Of a stretch of DNA of 64,000 bases, positions 1 to 12,095 are shown one piece after another. Location of the stretch: assembly GCA_900169235.1 (NCBI GenBank), contig FWCC01000370.1, forward strand, positions 51,465 to 115,464. Reading direction: 5' to 3'. The notes beneath the pieces were generated by a model that saw nothing but the letters and a program-made list of their open reading frames with translations, had not been told where the DNA came from and searched no databases. The first letter of the stretch is position 1, and every line of letters starts with the position of its first letter. The translations under genes were made by a program, and so were the position numbers. This DNA is from Zarea fungicola. Lineage: Eukaryota > Ascomycota > Sordariomycetes > Hypocreales > Cordycipitaceae.

Positions 1-1638
1 GGCATTCCTGAGCAATAAGACCAGTCTTGCAAAGATTCGTCTTATGCAATTTTTCGGCATTAATATGTATTGTCTGCGCTAATACAGCTTAGTTGTCTAA
101 TGGCTAACCGAAACCAGTACACTCTTCGGTGGCCCGTCCCAGCCAGAGCCTTTGGATGAGCGTGGCGGCATCCGTGCCGCACAGCGTCTGGGAAAAGACA
201 CTGGTGAAGTGATAAATCCCAATCAATACGAGAATGATAATGTAAGTTTTTATTGACCGTTTTACTTCTACATTAAGGGCGGCTAACTTTATAGAACTGG
301 AAATCGCACATCCGTTGGACAGGACCGCAGATTCTCAAACAGCTGCCCGAGATTAACCTAATTTGCGCTGGCATGGGGACCTCTGGTACGCGAAGTCGAG
401 GATTTATCTTATATAAGAACCCTATTTTGACAGACTTTTAGGAACAATGACGGGTCTGGGGACATACTTCAAGGGCGCCAAGCCCAGCGTCTTCCGACTT
501 GGGTAAGTTTGCAAGGAACAGCGGTGAAATATCTGCCACGCAGAAGCTGATGTTTCTGGCTTAGTGTTTGCACTGCTGCGGGCGACAGGGTTCCCGGTCC
601 AAGGTCATATGCCCTTCTCGGTCCCGTCACGTTCCCGTGGCAGTCGTCTGTGGACCATGTCGAAGAGGTTGGCTCCTACGAATCCTACCGACTATCGCTG
701 GAGCTGTGCCGTCAAGGACTCGTATGCGGTCCCTCATCTGGCTTCAACTTGAAGGGACTCTACCAATTTCTCGACAAGAAGCAAGCCGAAGGGTCGCTCG
801 GCAAACTCGCCGGCCCAGATGGCACTGTGAACTGCGTTTTTCTCTGCTGCGACTTGCCGTATCAGTACGTCAATGAGTATTTTGATAAGCTTGATTCGTC
901 GTGTTTCCCAGATGTGAAGAACGAGGTAAGTACATCCAGCTGGAAAGTTGTATGCATCTCATGACTGAACAAGAATAAAATCAGGAACTTCTCGACGTCG
1001 ACCTTTACCGATACGACGAAAAGTGGGAGTTGGAGGCGTCCTCGGCTCTGCAAGGCTACTTTCACGTCAATGAGACGCAGATGGATGCGCTCATGCGCCG
1101 CGCCCAAGAGACGTGCACGTGTGAAATTCCGGGACTCAGTGCCGTTCTGCGCGCCAGGGATAACACGGCCGTCCTGGATCTGCGACAGCCCGGCGATTTC
1201 GAGACGGGGAGGCTCCCTGGCGCAATCAATCTCCCGCTCACTCACCCATGCGCCAAGAGTCCCTTTTTCGATCCTTCTGCGCTGCGAAGCCTCTGGACGC
1301 AACTGGAGCAGGAATTTGAGACGCCCAGTATAGCCCTGCGTGGTGTACAAGACAGGAAGGTACTAGTCGTATGCTATGATGGCGACAGCGCTCGCGTCGC
1401 CTCCAGCGTCATGCGCGCCAAGGGCTACGAGGCAAACAGCCTGCGTTCAGGTTTGGATGGCCTCGTGGCTATGCTCTCGGCTCCGAGGGCTTGCATCAAA
1501 CCGATACCGGAGAAGGAAACGACGTGGCTGCAGCTGTGCGAGGATCTACGTCTACCAGCGGCATCTGTCAAAGTGCCAAGCTCAAATTCATCATCGTCCA
1601 AGTTGGGAAGTTCGCAACACGCTGCGGTGAGTGTGTAG
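1..1638 (+). CDS. PLP-dependent cysteine synthase-like protein fused to rhodanese domain (5' partial)
   Basis: The 3' part of a gene whose start lies left of the window. Exons read as 2-66, 118-241, 295-385, 442-502, 565-925 and 985-1638, all GT-AG and in one frame. The N-terminal part visible here resembles the second half of the fold-type II PLP enzymes (cysteine synthase/cystathionine beta-synthase family): a glycine-rich GMGTSGTMTGLG stretch, which in this family contacts PLP phosphate, is split by the intron at 386-441. The last exon holds a rhodanese-like domain with LDLRQPGDFETGRLPGA and a CYDGDSAR loop, where the Cys-Tyr-Asp-Gly segment sits at the expected active-site loop. In the family these proteins use O-acetyl- or O-phospho-serine type substrates, but the substrate of this fusion is not known to me. 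The PLP lysine would be upstream of the window. Family assignment is firm; the exact reaction is inference. Confidence 0.85.
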
Positions 1639-2023
1639 CTACTGTCATTTCCATAGATATTGGGCCTGGATTTGAACAACTCAGGTGCCTCTGGTGCCCA
1701 AGACATAGAGGCACAAGTATTTAAAATAAAATAAAAATCGGTGCTGTTTCTCTCAATGTCCCGTTGTAAGTTTCTGATAATTTGATTACACTTGAATCTT
1801 TGTAAAGCTGATGCATTTGCCCACTTGCTAACCTGGACGGACTATATTTGCCGTTGCGTACCTAAACATAGCAAGCGATATTAAAAAGGAAAATTACCAG
1901 AGCGCATACTACACCCTGTAATTTAAGACAGAGATAATGAAGTCAGATATAAATGGTAAAAATGCAAAAAGAAACATCCCCCAGATGCCACCCTTCTTGG
2001 GTCACTTGTGAATATATAGGAAA
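1639..2023. other. Intergenic spacer, 3' side of cysteine synthase-like gene
   Basis: AT-rich spacer between the stop codon of the PLP enzyme gene and the tRNA. I see no credible coding frame or repeat. Confidence 0.5.
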
Positions 2024-2118
2024 AGCCCGATGCGGGGGTCGAACCCGCAGCCTTGAGATGGGTTTGTTTGATCTCTTATTGTAAGAGTCTCACGCTCTAC
2101 CGATTGAGCTAACCAGGC
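2024..2118 (-). tRNA. tRNA-Lys(CUU) with 22-nt intron
   Basis: Read on the minus strand it folds as a cloverleaf: acceptor GCCTGGT pairs with ATCGGGC (with G-U pairs), the D arm is GCTC/GAGC, the anticodon stem is TGAGA/TCTCA and the T arm is GCGGG-TTCGACC-CCCGC. The anticodon loop CTCTTA-A carries anticodon CTT and is interrupted one base 3' of the anticodon, the normal site for nuclear tRNA introns. The 22-nt intron contains TAAGAG, which can pair with the anticodon-loop sequence CTCTTA, the arrangement needed by the tRNA splicing endonuclease. The discriminator base would be 2024. No 3' CCA is encoded, as expected for eukaryotes. Confidence 0.93.
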
Positions 2119-2690
2119 GGTGATTGGTCAATTTTTTGTGATTTTTTCCAATTAATTTCGTACTATCTAGGTTTTATTTGGTTGACGATAATGTGGGTTG
2201 TGGGTGGTGGGTGGTGGGTACGCGGGTCTGTTGGCGGGTATTAGTATCTAGAATAACTCCATCTTGTTAAAATCTTTTTTCTCTAATGTCTAAATCAGAT
2301 CCAATTTCCTCCTTCATTCGTTTTTGAATTTAACCACAAAAAGCAGCGTGTAACAGCTGTTTGATCGCAACGAGGATCATCTTTTCAGAGAGGAGACGGA
2401 AGAATTCATTGCTGCCAAATGCAGCAAGGGAAGGGTTATGATTGACTATGGCAGGGAGGAAGCCACTCTATCAAAACTCTTAACCAACATACCTCTGAGG
2501 AATCCTCGGTCCAAGGCAGCTTGTCAGGCAAGCTCGAGTCAACCATTCAAACTTGGTTCCCTCCCTGGTGCTGCAACCTAGTTATTTATAAATACTTTTT
2601 ATGCTTGATGGTGATAACTCCTCCTTTATTCTCTACTTTTGGTGAAACTGGACTGAGCTTGGCTGGGTATCGTGGATATCTAGCGCTTGT
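2119..2690. other. Intergenic spacer with GGT-rich stretch
   Basis: Between the tRNA and the 3' end of the Zn2Cys6 gene. It includes a short G/T-rich run at about 2191-2232 (repeats of GTGGGT). No gene is supported here. Confidence 0.45.
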
Positions 2691-5001
2691 TCACGGCGAC
2701 GGCAAGTTGTTGAGAGTTCTCAGCATCAACTCCGCATCCGAGCCATCTCCATATGGGAAGAACTGATCCAATATACTCTGAATACACTGTTAGCTTCTAA
2801 ATTATGACAAAAATCTGGATTACGAATCAACTCACCCAATCGACAATCCCAGGTTCGGTAATCATTCCGGATATGACATCAGCGCAGGGCAGCTGCGATT
2901 CATCTTGAGTAACCGTTTCTGCGATTGGCAGAGGTGAAGCATGGAACTGAGTGCGGTAATGCTTGTCCACTTCTCGGAGCATCAAATCCATTACCTCGGC
3001 GGCAATACGCATGTCTGCAGAATTTGAACTGTGCGAACTGCATATCCGCTGAGCCGTCTGCAGTGCTTCATAGCCCCTCTCTACGAGGTCTCTCACACCA
3101 ATGGTTTCCATTTCTGGTTCCACACCAGACTGCATGCGTACTGAAAGATAACGGCAAACTACCATTGCAGCCAGCAGATAATCGCTAATGGGGATGGAGG
3201 CAAACATCCAGCCATCTTCATGCAGCCGGCCGCCCGGCGCACAGGCAGCGTTGATGTCAGCTTGGCGGTCTAGCATGTCCAGTGCTGCTTCAACACAGTT
3301 GCGTTTGGAGCATTTATACATGGGCGATTTCAAGTCATAGCTGATAAACGGCCGAAGTAGGATGATTATGCCTTTTAGATGTAGCAGTTCAATTGTGCAT
3401 CTTTCCAGAATCAGACCAGGTGTGTCAGTAAACGCGCCGTTAAAATCGCGGCGCTTATATTGTTCAGGTATTTTGCTATAGGTAGAGCGCATCTCCTCTT
3501 CCAATGCAAGTGTTTCGTTGTACGGCTGTGGCGTAGGAATTTGGGAATGCGTGACAATCTTTTTAAACACAGCCATGACACCGGACTTGACAATCGTATA
3601 CAAGACTGGTGTATGCTCTGACAAGGGTCTGGCGGGTGGCAGTTTGGTCATTTCAATCTGCAGATCAGAAAACTCAAAGTTTTTCGGGTCAGTGGTACTG
3701 CAGAGTTGAGAAGGTATCGTGCTCGGAAACCCCATGTGGAACGACATGAGCGCATCAATCTGGACAATATTGAGCCACACTCGTCGCCGCATTTCACCAT
3801 CAAAAGTTGAAACACCCGCCAGGAGGCTGGGATCACGATGGTAGCCCATGCGAAAGGCTAGCCGAATAATGGTACCCATCTCGAACCATAGCTGGACTGG
3901 TCGGCTGCCACCACTCAGGAAACAGCCCTGCAGATGGAGCAGGAATGCCTCGAGAGCGTATGCGTTGGCTGTGGCATACTTGCCGAGAACTAGACACTGA
4001 ACGGTAGCTTCCTGCAGCACGGCGGGTGATAGGCTCTTTACGGCATCTGACGCCGCAGAGTTTGCCATCTGCCGAAGTGTGACTGTGATACTCAACACCG
4101 ACAACAACAGGGCGATCCAGAGCGGCGATGTGGTCTCTGGAGATTCCCAAAACGCCATGTACTATACAGTTTTTGTGAGCGCAAATATACTATTTAAATT
4201 ATTCTTTAAAAGAATTCATTTATTACCTCGTCTTGAAACTTGGATGGATGTATAATGCCTTCCCATTGACAATACCTTGAGTCAGTTAACCGATCTACCC
4301 AGTCATGCAACTCTATCTTACCGAGAACCATGAAGCGGGAGCCAAAGTACCAGGAAAGAAGCATATCACAAATGGGTTGCGGGGGCAAAATGGATAGTAT
4401 ATGGCTGATGGTGATGCTCGGCAGTGGACCGAACAGATGGCTGGCATCGTCCTTTTCACTCTGTCCGCTACATTCCAACGACAGCCTGTGGGTAGAGTCA
4501 GATTTAGACGGCGACAAATGTTCCCGTACTTCCCTAATGTCTGCCAAGATGGATTGCCAGTGGCTAGGGTCAATGTAGTTAACTTCTCCGTCTTCAGACT
4601 CTTGGAGGTGAGGAGTCCCTCCGGTTCGCGTCATGACATCCTGTAAGCGAGACTCTGTCGGGCTGTCTTTAGCCTCAGTTTGCCGTGATGCCAACGAAGA
4701 GACAAGGCGCTCCAAGCCTTCCAACCGGTCCTTGATATCGCGTGTCTTAGCGGATGCTATCCCCGGGCTTCCTCGATTCGCATTGCTTGCGTAGAGACAC
4801 GCCGCAGCTTTGGTCCGTCGCAGGCACGAGCCACATGGCATTCCTCGATCGCATTTTAGCCTTTTAAATAGTTAGACGCATATTTTAGATGAGATTATTT
4901 GAGTCTGGCTAGTGCGCTGGCCCTTACTTGAGTTTTCGACATGGCTCACATGAAACCGGTGGCCGATTGCGCTTTTCAACCTTGCTTGCAAACCCTTCCA
5001 T
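2691..5001 (-). CDS. Zn2Cys6 transcription factor with fungal_trans-type domain
   Basis: Four exons on the minus strand: 5001-4928, 4860-4227, 4161-2836 and 2786-2691, giving 709 residues. The first intron lies inside the zinc cluster; splicing it yields CEPCRKLKLKCDRGMPC followed by CGSC-type spacing and a final Cys, i.e. C-x2-C-x6-C-x5-C-x2-C-x8-C. A short coiled-coil linker (about residues 60-75, LEGLERLVSSLAS) follows, then the fungal-specific transcription factor middle homology region (about residues 170-600), with the typical AFRMGYHRDPS and RRRVWLNI motifs. The last intron is inferred because reading through gives only two more codons, whereas splicing gives an acidic tail ending LNNLPSP. 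It is a nuclear DNA-binding regulator. It is divergent from the short-chain dehydrogenase at 5517, so that enzyme is a plausible target, but this is inference. Confidence 0.9.
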
Positions 5002-5516
5002 AGAGGCAGAACTGGACAGATTCTCACAAGCTCTTTTTCCTTGTTTTATATTTTAAATCATAAGATTACTTCTTAAGCGAGTCAAGGACACGTCTCTCAG
5101 CCCGAGCGCGTGGTAAGCCGCCTGGTCAAAGTGATTCGGAAGGGATCGGGAAAGCGGGGACACGGCACGGAGATATTATCCCCATGTACGGAGATGGGCG
5201 GACACGATGACACGCTACGAATTCTACCAATGAGACATCAGCTGGTCGAAATACCACTGCAGGAATGGGGCTGTACAATACTCTAATACCCAGTGGTTTT
5301 ATTAAATCCGTAACACATTTCCGTGAAATCAAGCCGCAACGGCTCAGATGCGCTTTCATGTACTTGAGGACATTATGGCACATCATAAAAGCAATGGATT
5401 CCCAGGTTTATTTCTGTCATCTTCTTGCAATTCGAACTAGACAACATTTTACAAGTTAATTGTGGCTAGTTTCTCAACTCAAGAGCGCGTCTTTGTCTTC
5501 ACATCGGAGCTTTACC
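5002..5516. promoter_or_regulatory. Divergent promoter region between Zn2Cys6 regulator and SDR
   Basis: This 515-bp spacer separates two start codons that face away from each other and must contain both promoters. I did not identify a specific operator; CGG half-sites, the usual Zn2Cys6 target, would have to be tested experimentally. Confidence 0.5.
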
Positions 5517-6598
5517 ATGTCTATGCTCTCGGCCGCTCGTGGTATTAGCACCACCATTTTTTCCAATTTGTTTGTCAGTCTACCCATTCCTTCTACGGAC
5601 GCAGACTTGTCTGTGCAGACCTTTATTGTTACTGGCTCAAACAAGGGCCTTGGCTTGGAGTCAGCACGCCATCTATCACGCCTTGGAGCTGGAAAGCTCA
5701 TTTTGGCCGTTCGCAATGAGACAAAGGGCCTGGAAGCAAAAAGCGACATTCTCGCCACGACTGCTCGCCCCGAGTCGTCCATCGATGTATGGCCACTAGA
5801 CATGGACAGCGTCGACTCGATAAAAGCCTTTGCAGTTCGAGCCGCTACTCTAGCCAGAATCGACGGGGTCTTGGCTAATGCGGGCCTCATGACAGCCAAA
5901 TTCAGCTCAAGTCAAGGGAACGAGCAGAGTCTCCATGTTAACGTTGTTGGCACCTTTCTGTTGTACCTGCTGCTCGCTCCCAAGATGAAGGAGTCTGGCA
6001 AACACACCGGCAACATCTGCCGCTTCGCGATTCCCAACAGTGCATTGCATTACACGGCTCCTATTGCTGAGCTCAGATCGCGTGAAGACGGCCTGCTGGG
6101 ACGACTGAGCAATCGGGATACGGCCGACATGGCCGGGCGATATAGCTTGACTAAATTGCTCGTCGTGTACGCTGTGCGCGAACTAGTGGAAAGAAGCGCC
6201 GTGACTGCCTCGACCAAGGAAGCGCCGTCAATCATCATCAACACGCCAAATCCTAGCTTCTGCAAGTCAGATCTCGGAAAGGAGATGGCGGACAGTGTAG
6301 GGTTCAAGATTGGCGAAAGACTCATTGCCCGGTCTACTGAAGAGGGCAGTCGAACTTTGGTACATGGTCTTTTGGCTGGTCAAGAAACCAATGGCCAATA
6401 CCTAACCAACTGCCATGTCGCAAGGTACAGTCCCAGTTTCCATCTGCCCCAACAATACGACGAGTCTCTAACATGGTCTATTCAAGCCCTTCTCGTGAGG
6501 TTACAGGAAAATGGGGTCAAGAGACTCAAAAGTTCTTTTTTGACGAGCTGCTGGTAATGCTTGAGACGATCCACCCTGGTATTTCCTCAAACATTTGA
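5517..6598 (+). CDS. Short-chain dehydrogenase/reductase (retinol dehydrogenase-like)
   Basis: Two exons, 5517-6424 and 6487-6598, give 339 residues. The start ATG at 5517 is used because upstream in-frame codons contain no ATG. The NAD(P)-binding glycine motif TGSNKGLG lies near residues 40-47, the NAG motif (VLANAGLM) near 120, and the catalytic Tyr-Lys pair as YSLTK near 210. The second exon is inferred: without splicing the frame runs into an atypical tail, whereas removing 6425-6486 (CTAAC branch, TTCAAG acceptor) restores an ending close to HPGISSNI, typical of this SDR subgroup. It would reduce or oxidise a carbonyl/alcohol of unknown identity. It shares a promoter region with the Zn2Cys6 regulator at 2691-5001. 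Confidence 0.88.
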
Positions 6599-7309
6599 TG
6601 CTTTCTCCAGGATTTACATTATTTGCACTTAAAAAAAATTGCGAATACTTTGAAGACAAAATTTACGCGTGCTGTTCTAGGGATTGGGTGGTTGCATTCT
6701 ACCATGGGGCAGCAAAGGCTCATGTTGGCCCTTGTCCTTAAACCTTGTATAGAAGTGTTTGTATTATAGCGGTCTCTGGAGAGATAGACAGATTAGTCTT
6801 TGTCTTAAATAAGAATTGGCCTCTTTATTGTCCGGTACCTATTTGCTGCCTGGTTTGTTCGAAAACCACATCACGGCTACAGGGTAGTCCTCCGTCGCCT
6901 TGCCGCCATGGTGTTTACACATCCCTAATAAGAAAGAGGATTTTTTTTACGGAGATTTTTCTCTTAATATACATGATCTAAGTTTATGCTCAACGAGGAA
7001 AAGTAATGAAAATTGTCAAGGGTCACGTACAGAGCTGTCACCAGCGAAAGATAATGAGTTGCGCTGGGAAACCGAAACACCCGACATCAAGTGCTTACGC
7101 GAATCATGAATGCATTATGCAGTTGTACAAACTGTGGCAAATGATTTTGTCTGATTTTTGTCATATTTTCATTTTTTGATCATAACAAGAAAAATGTCTT
7201 CAAAAAGAAACGTCATTACAGAGGCCTCGCCGTGTCCCGTCTTTTTTTCTACCCGTACAGCGAAAAAATGTTCACTCCATGTATAATGCACGGCCAAAGG
7301 AGAAACGGC
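6599..7309. other. Convergent intergenic region
   Basis: Space between the 3' ends of the SDR and eIF3b genes. It is AT-rich with A and T runs; no gene, RNA or repeat is supported. Confidence 0.45.
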
Positions 7310-9695
7310 TTAACCAACAATCTCCTCGGACTCTTCCAGAACCTCCTCCACAATCTCCTCAATGATGCGCTCCTCTCCTGATGACTCGCCGGCACCCTCG
7401 ACCTCTCTCGTCTTGGCCGCCAGCAGCGCGGCGTGGGGGTCATTGGGGAGACCCAGCACCTCTCTCTCCTCGGCATCGTCCGCCTCAATCTCCTCGCGCC
7501 ACATGTACCACTCCTCCAGCATGCGGCGGCGGGCCTCGACGACGGCCAAATCGGCAGAGGCACCGCGGTCGGCATCCTCTTGCTCAAAGACGCGGCTGTA
7601 CTCGCGCAGGTTCTTGCGGACCAGCTTCTGGTCGTCCTTGCTCAACAGCGTGGCGGGGCGGGGACGCCATTGGAACTGCTTGAATTTTTCGACGGGCTCT
7701 TCTCTCAGCACCTCTCCACGGAAGTCGTAGATGTGATAACCATTCTCCATCTGTGGGATTGTTAGTTGTTCATGCTCTGTTGCGTGAATGAATGAGATGC
7801 TGCCAAGTATTGTCAACTTACAGAGTGCTTCCAGGCAGACGCCCAGGTGGCGACAAAACGACCAGAGGGATCCCACTCGATATCAGTGACACCGTAGTGG
7901 TCGCCAGTGTTCATCAACTGCAGGTTGGCAGTGAGGTCCTTCTCGGACTCGGGCTTCTCGCCCTCAAAGTCGAGGTCGAAAAAGTCGAGGTCTGAGCTCT
8001 GCTGGTTGCCAATGGCGGCAATGAGGACAAAACGGCCCTTGGGTGACCAGTAGATGGCGTTGCTGTTCTTCTTGTCGAGGGTGCGCAGATGCTTGAAGTT
8101 ACCGGCGTGGGCACCCTTGGCCTTCTCCGGGCAGAAAAAGGCGACTGCCGTCTTGGGGGCGACAGCTGTGGCACCGACAGGCTCGGTTGTGGTAATGATG
8201 GCGAAACGGTCACCCTTGGGCTCCCAGGCAAAGTTGATGACGGTGTCCTTGATGGTGTCGACAACCTCGACAGGGACACCCTTCTCCTTGACGCGGAAGA
8301 TCTCGAGGGTCGTGGCCTGAGACTTCTTGGACTTGGAGTGACGGTCGACCTTGACGCAGAGGTAGGCGCCCTCGGACTGCCAGTGGAGCTTAGCATCACT
8401 GACACTGAAGAGGTTCAAGCTACGGATAATCTCCTTGGAGGGGACGCTCATGAGGCCGACCTTGGCGGGGTTGCTGCCAATTTCGGGTGTCCAGAAGCAG
8501 AAGAGCTGCTCGTACGTCTTGACTCCATCGCGCTGGACCGTGGCGGGCGCCCAGTCAAAGTCCACCACGCCGTCAATCTTGATGGTGGTCTTGTCGAGCA
8601 GGTTCATGCGGGGGAGCTCATAGACGGAAATGGAATTGCCGGGGTTCAGACGAGCGCAGTACTTGTCGTCGGCCGACCACTTGAAAGCAGGCCACTGCTG
8701 CTTGGGGGGCGCCTTGCCCTCCTCGGTCTTGGGAGGATCCAGGTTGGCAAAAGAACGTAGCGGCGTCTCTGACTCGATATCCCAGATGACGTAGTTCTTG
8801 CCCTCGTCGTCGGCAGTAAGCGTGCCGTCACCCTCCTCGGGCACCGAGATGGGGCGGTTGGACCAGGTAACCAGGTACTTTTCATTTGGCGAGAATGCGA
8901 CGAGGTTGACAAAGGGATGGGGGAAACGGCCAATCTTTGACCAAGAGCTGCCACCCCAGAGCTGAACACCACGGGCGTGGATGGAGGTGAGGTAGCTGCC
9001 GAGAGGCGACCACTGCAGGAATGTCTCGGTCCAGTGCTGGCGCTCGACAATGTTCTCGGGCTGATCCTTTTCGTTGTTCCAGAAGACGCCAACGTTGTCG
9101 CCACGGTACATGACAAACTGATCACGGCCACGGCCAGCGGGGTCCTTGAGGAACCATTTCAGGTGTTCACGCTTCTGGAAGGGAGGGATCTCGGGGGCGA
9201 CGTAGTTTTCGCTGATGCGTCCTTCGGCGCCATATCGCTCAATATCGCTAATCTTGTTGACGCGGAGGGTGTGCTTCTTATCGAGGGGGACATTGTCGAG
9301 GGAGCGAACGGCGGCGGCAGCCTCGCTGGCGGAGGAGTATTCGACAAAGGCGAATCTAGACAGGAATTAGCGGGGGGCACGGGGGGCACGGCGCGTACCA
9401 CACAGGGCATCGAGGACACCAACCGTAGAGACAAGCCATCGTCGCCCATGGGCATGTAGACAGAGTCCTCTCTGGCTCTGCCAACAGTGTTGAGCTTCTT
9501 GAGCAGAAACTTGACGAGCTTGGGCTTTTGGTCCTCAGTGACGGCGGGGAGGCCATCGATCACGACAAAGGTGTCGTAGCCCTTTTCGAGGGAGACTTCG
9601 AAGCGCTCGCGGATATCGGAAAAGTCAATCTCATCCTCGTTGAACTCGTCCTCGTCGAGGTCGGCCTCGCGGAGGTGATCGAAAGAGGGCGCCAT
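7310..9695 (-). CDS. PRT1: Eukaryotic translation initiation factor 3 subunit B (eIF3b/Prt1)
   Basis: Three exons, 9695-9424, 9355-7822 and 7750-7310, encode 748 residues, the usual length for fungal eIF3b. It is the scaffold subunit of eIF3, which assembles the 43S pre-initiation complex in the cytoplasm. The acidic N-terminus ([12 protein letters not shown]) leads into an RNA recognition motif (about residues 40-125: VVIDGLP and, across the first intron, FAFVEYSS). A long WD/eIF2A-type beta-propeller follows (about 150-600; for example [13 protein letters not shown] and [16 protein letters not shown]), then a charged C-terminal helix ([10 protein letters not shown], then Glu-rich end). The first donor reads GTTGGT rather than GTRAGT, but no other donor keeps the frame. 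It is divergent from CCT2, another core gene. Confidence 0.96.
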
Positions 9696-10250
9696 ATTGT
9701 CGCGGCGGGTGGTGTTGTTGCAGGCGAGGGGTGCTGTATTAACACTGCCCCGCTTTTGTCACTTTTTGTAGAAATTTACAGAAATATCGAAGCTGTAAAT
9801 GTCGGGTGGGTGCGGCAGGGTATATGTAGGCCCAGGGCTGCACGCAAAGGCAAAAAGTGTCGACTTGGCCAGGGAAACGTCGTAGGGGCGCAAAGTCGTG
9901 GGCCGTTGGGAGCGTGGGGAAAAAAGATGCTGTATTTTTTCGTGATGCCCTGGACGCTGGCGCAAATTTGGTGGATGGGCCAACTTTCCAATGTGTGCGG
10001 CGTGTGTGCGGCGGCGGCGGAGAAGCGATCTTCCTTTGCCGGGCGGTTGGACAATCGAGGGGCAAGTCACGTGCAGGCGGCCAGGCGGTGGTGGGGTTGC
10101 GACGCCTGCAAGACGCCGCTAGAAGCTCCAGAAAAAAATGGCTGCCTTCGATGTGCTTCGAGGGGCGGAGAGCAGTACTGTCCGAGTGTGCTTCCAAGCT
10201 TCATTTCCTCACCGTCCACGATAGGCTCAAGCAGCAACCCATAGCCTACA
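9696..10250. promoter_or_regulatory. Bidirectional promoter of eIF3b and CCT2
   Basis: This 555-bp spacer lies between two outward-facing start codons of housekeeping genes. It is GC-rich with CGG-rich stretches (about 10003-10045) and no coding frame that I can support. Co-expression of the two neighbours is plausible but not shown by the sequence. Confidence 0.55.
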
Positions 10251-12095
10251 ATGGTAAGATGACTTTGTCTCTCTTGGAATTTGAAATTTGAACTTTGAAT
10301 CGCTCAGATTTGGCAAGACATACTCAACTGACCGCTGCTCTAGTCGTTTGCACCTACACAAATCTTCCAGGAGGGGACCACAGAGGAAAAGGGTGAGAAT
10401 GCGCGTCTCTCCGCCTTTGTCGGCGCCATCGCTGTCGGCGACCTGGTAAAGAGCACTCTTGGTCCCAAGGGCATGGACAAGATTCTGCAGTCGGCGTAAG
10501 TTTTGAATTCCGAGACTGCCTGGCCTAGCCAAGCAACAGCTCCGCTACGTCATGTCTGTACTTGTTCACCCTGTACTGGTTACGCTCTAATACATGTACC
10601 ACACCGACAGGTCCACTGGCGAAATCATGGTCACCAACGACGGCGCCACCATTCTCAAGTCGATTGCCCTGGATAACGCCGCCGCCAAGGTCCTCGTCAA
10701 CATTTCCAAAGTCCAAGACGACGAGGTCGGTGACGGCACCACATCGGTTGCTGTCCTCGCTGCCGAGCTCCTCCGCGAAGCCGAGAAGCTTGTCGACAAG
10801 AAGATCCACCCACAGACCATCATTGAAGGATACAGAATAGCCAGCCAGGCCGCCCTCAAGGCCCTCGAGGGCTCGGCCGTCGACCACAGCAAGAACCCCG
10901 ATGCCTTCCGCAAGGACCTCGTGTCCATCGCCCGCACCACCCTCAGCTCCAAGGTCCTCGCCCAGGACCGCGAGCACTTTGCCGAGCTCGCCACCGACGC
11001 TGTCCTCCGATTGAAGAAGTCGTCCGATCTCAGCCATATTCAGATCATCAAAAAGGCCGGTGGAAAGCTCAGCGACTCGTACCTCGACGAGGGTTTCATC
11101 CTGGACAAGAAGATTGGTGTCAACCAGCCCAAGCGCCTGGAAAAGGCCAAGATTATGGTTGCCAACACATCCATGGATACCGACAAGGTCAAGATTTTTG
11201 GCGCCCGCGTCAAGGTCGGCTCCACATCCAAGCTCGCCGAGCTGGAAAAGGCGGAAAAGGACAAGATGAAGGCCAAGGTGGATAAGATCAAGGCCCATGG
11301 CATCAACTGCTTCATTAACCGACAGCTGATTTACAACTGGCCCGAGCAGCTCTTTACTGATGCTGGCATCATGTCTATTGAGCATGCCGATTTTGACGGC
11401 ATCGAGCGCCTGGCCCTCGTGACTGGTGGCGAGATTGCTTCCACCTTTGACCACCCCGACCAGGTGAAGCTGGGCCAGTGCGACCTCATTGAGGAGGTCA
11501 TTATTGGCGAGGACACACTGATCAAGTTTTCTGGCGTATCCGCCGGCGAGGCCTGCACGATTGTGCTCCGCGGCGCCACCGACCAGCTCCTGGATGAGTC
11601 GGAGCGAAGCTTGCACGACGCCCTGGCCGTTCTATCACAGACGATCCGCGAGCCTCGCACCACGCTTGGCGGTGGTTGCGCCGAGATGCTCATGGCCAAG
11701 GCTGTGGAGGGTGCCTCTACGAGAGTTGAGGGCAAGCGCCAGATGGCTGTCAACAGCTTTGCCACGGCACTAACACAGCTGCCTACCATCCTGGCCGACA
11801 ATGCCGGTTTAGACTCGAGCGATCTGGTGGCACGTCTACGCAACGCAGTGTACAAGGGCATGTCTACATATGGTCTTGACCTGATGACGCCTGGCGGTGG
11901 ACTGGCTGATATGCGTGAGATGGGTGTAATTGAGAGCTACAAGCTGAAGAGGGCTGTTGTGTCGTCTGCTAGCGAGGCTGCAGAGGTGAGCTTTGCCCTT
12001 TCAGCCCGAATTGACATAATGCTAACAAATGCTAGTTACTCCTCCGTGTCGATGATATTATTAGAGCCGCCCCGCGACGCCGCGAGCAGATGTAA
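10251..12095 (+). CDS. CCT2: T-complex protein 1 subunit beta (CCT2 chaperonin)
   Basis: Four exons, 10251-10253, 10344-10495, 10611-11985 and 12036-12095, encode 529 residues. The first exon is only the ATG codon. This is the beta subunit of the eight-membered cytosolic CCT/TRiC ring that folds actin and tubulin. The group II chaperonin signatures are intact: [10 protein letters not shown] near residues 40-50, NDGATILKS near 60, the ATP-hydrolysis loop [11 protein letters not shown] near 90-100, and LGGGCAEML plus the C-terminal [11 protein letters not shown]. Beta-subunit identity rests on the N-terminal [10 protein letters not shown] and the [15 protein letters not shown] stretch. It shares a promoter with eIF3b. 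Confidence 0.96.

Noticed and set aside
2191..2232. GTGGGT-rich run considered as a telomere-like or tandem repeat
   Set aside because: Units are irregular, it is short, and it does not match the fungal TTAGGG telomere repeat.
8089..8760. Open frame antisense to eIF3b
   Set aside because: Shadow of a long conserved exon; no start context or domain.
10525..11616. 363-codon open frame antisense to CCT2
   Set aside because: It mirrors the biased codon usage of the chaperonin exon, has no known domain, and the plus-strand product is certain.
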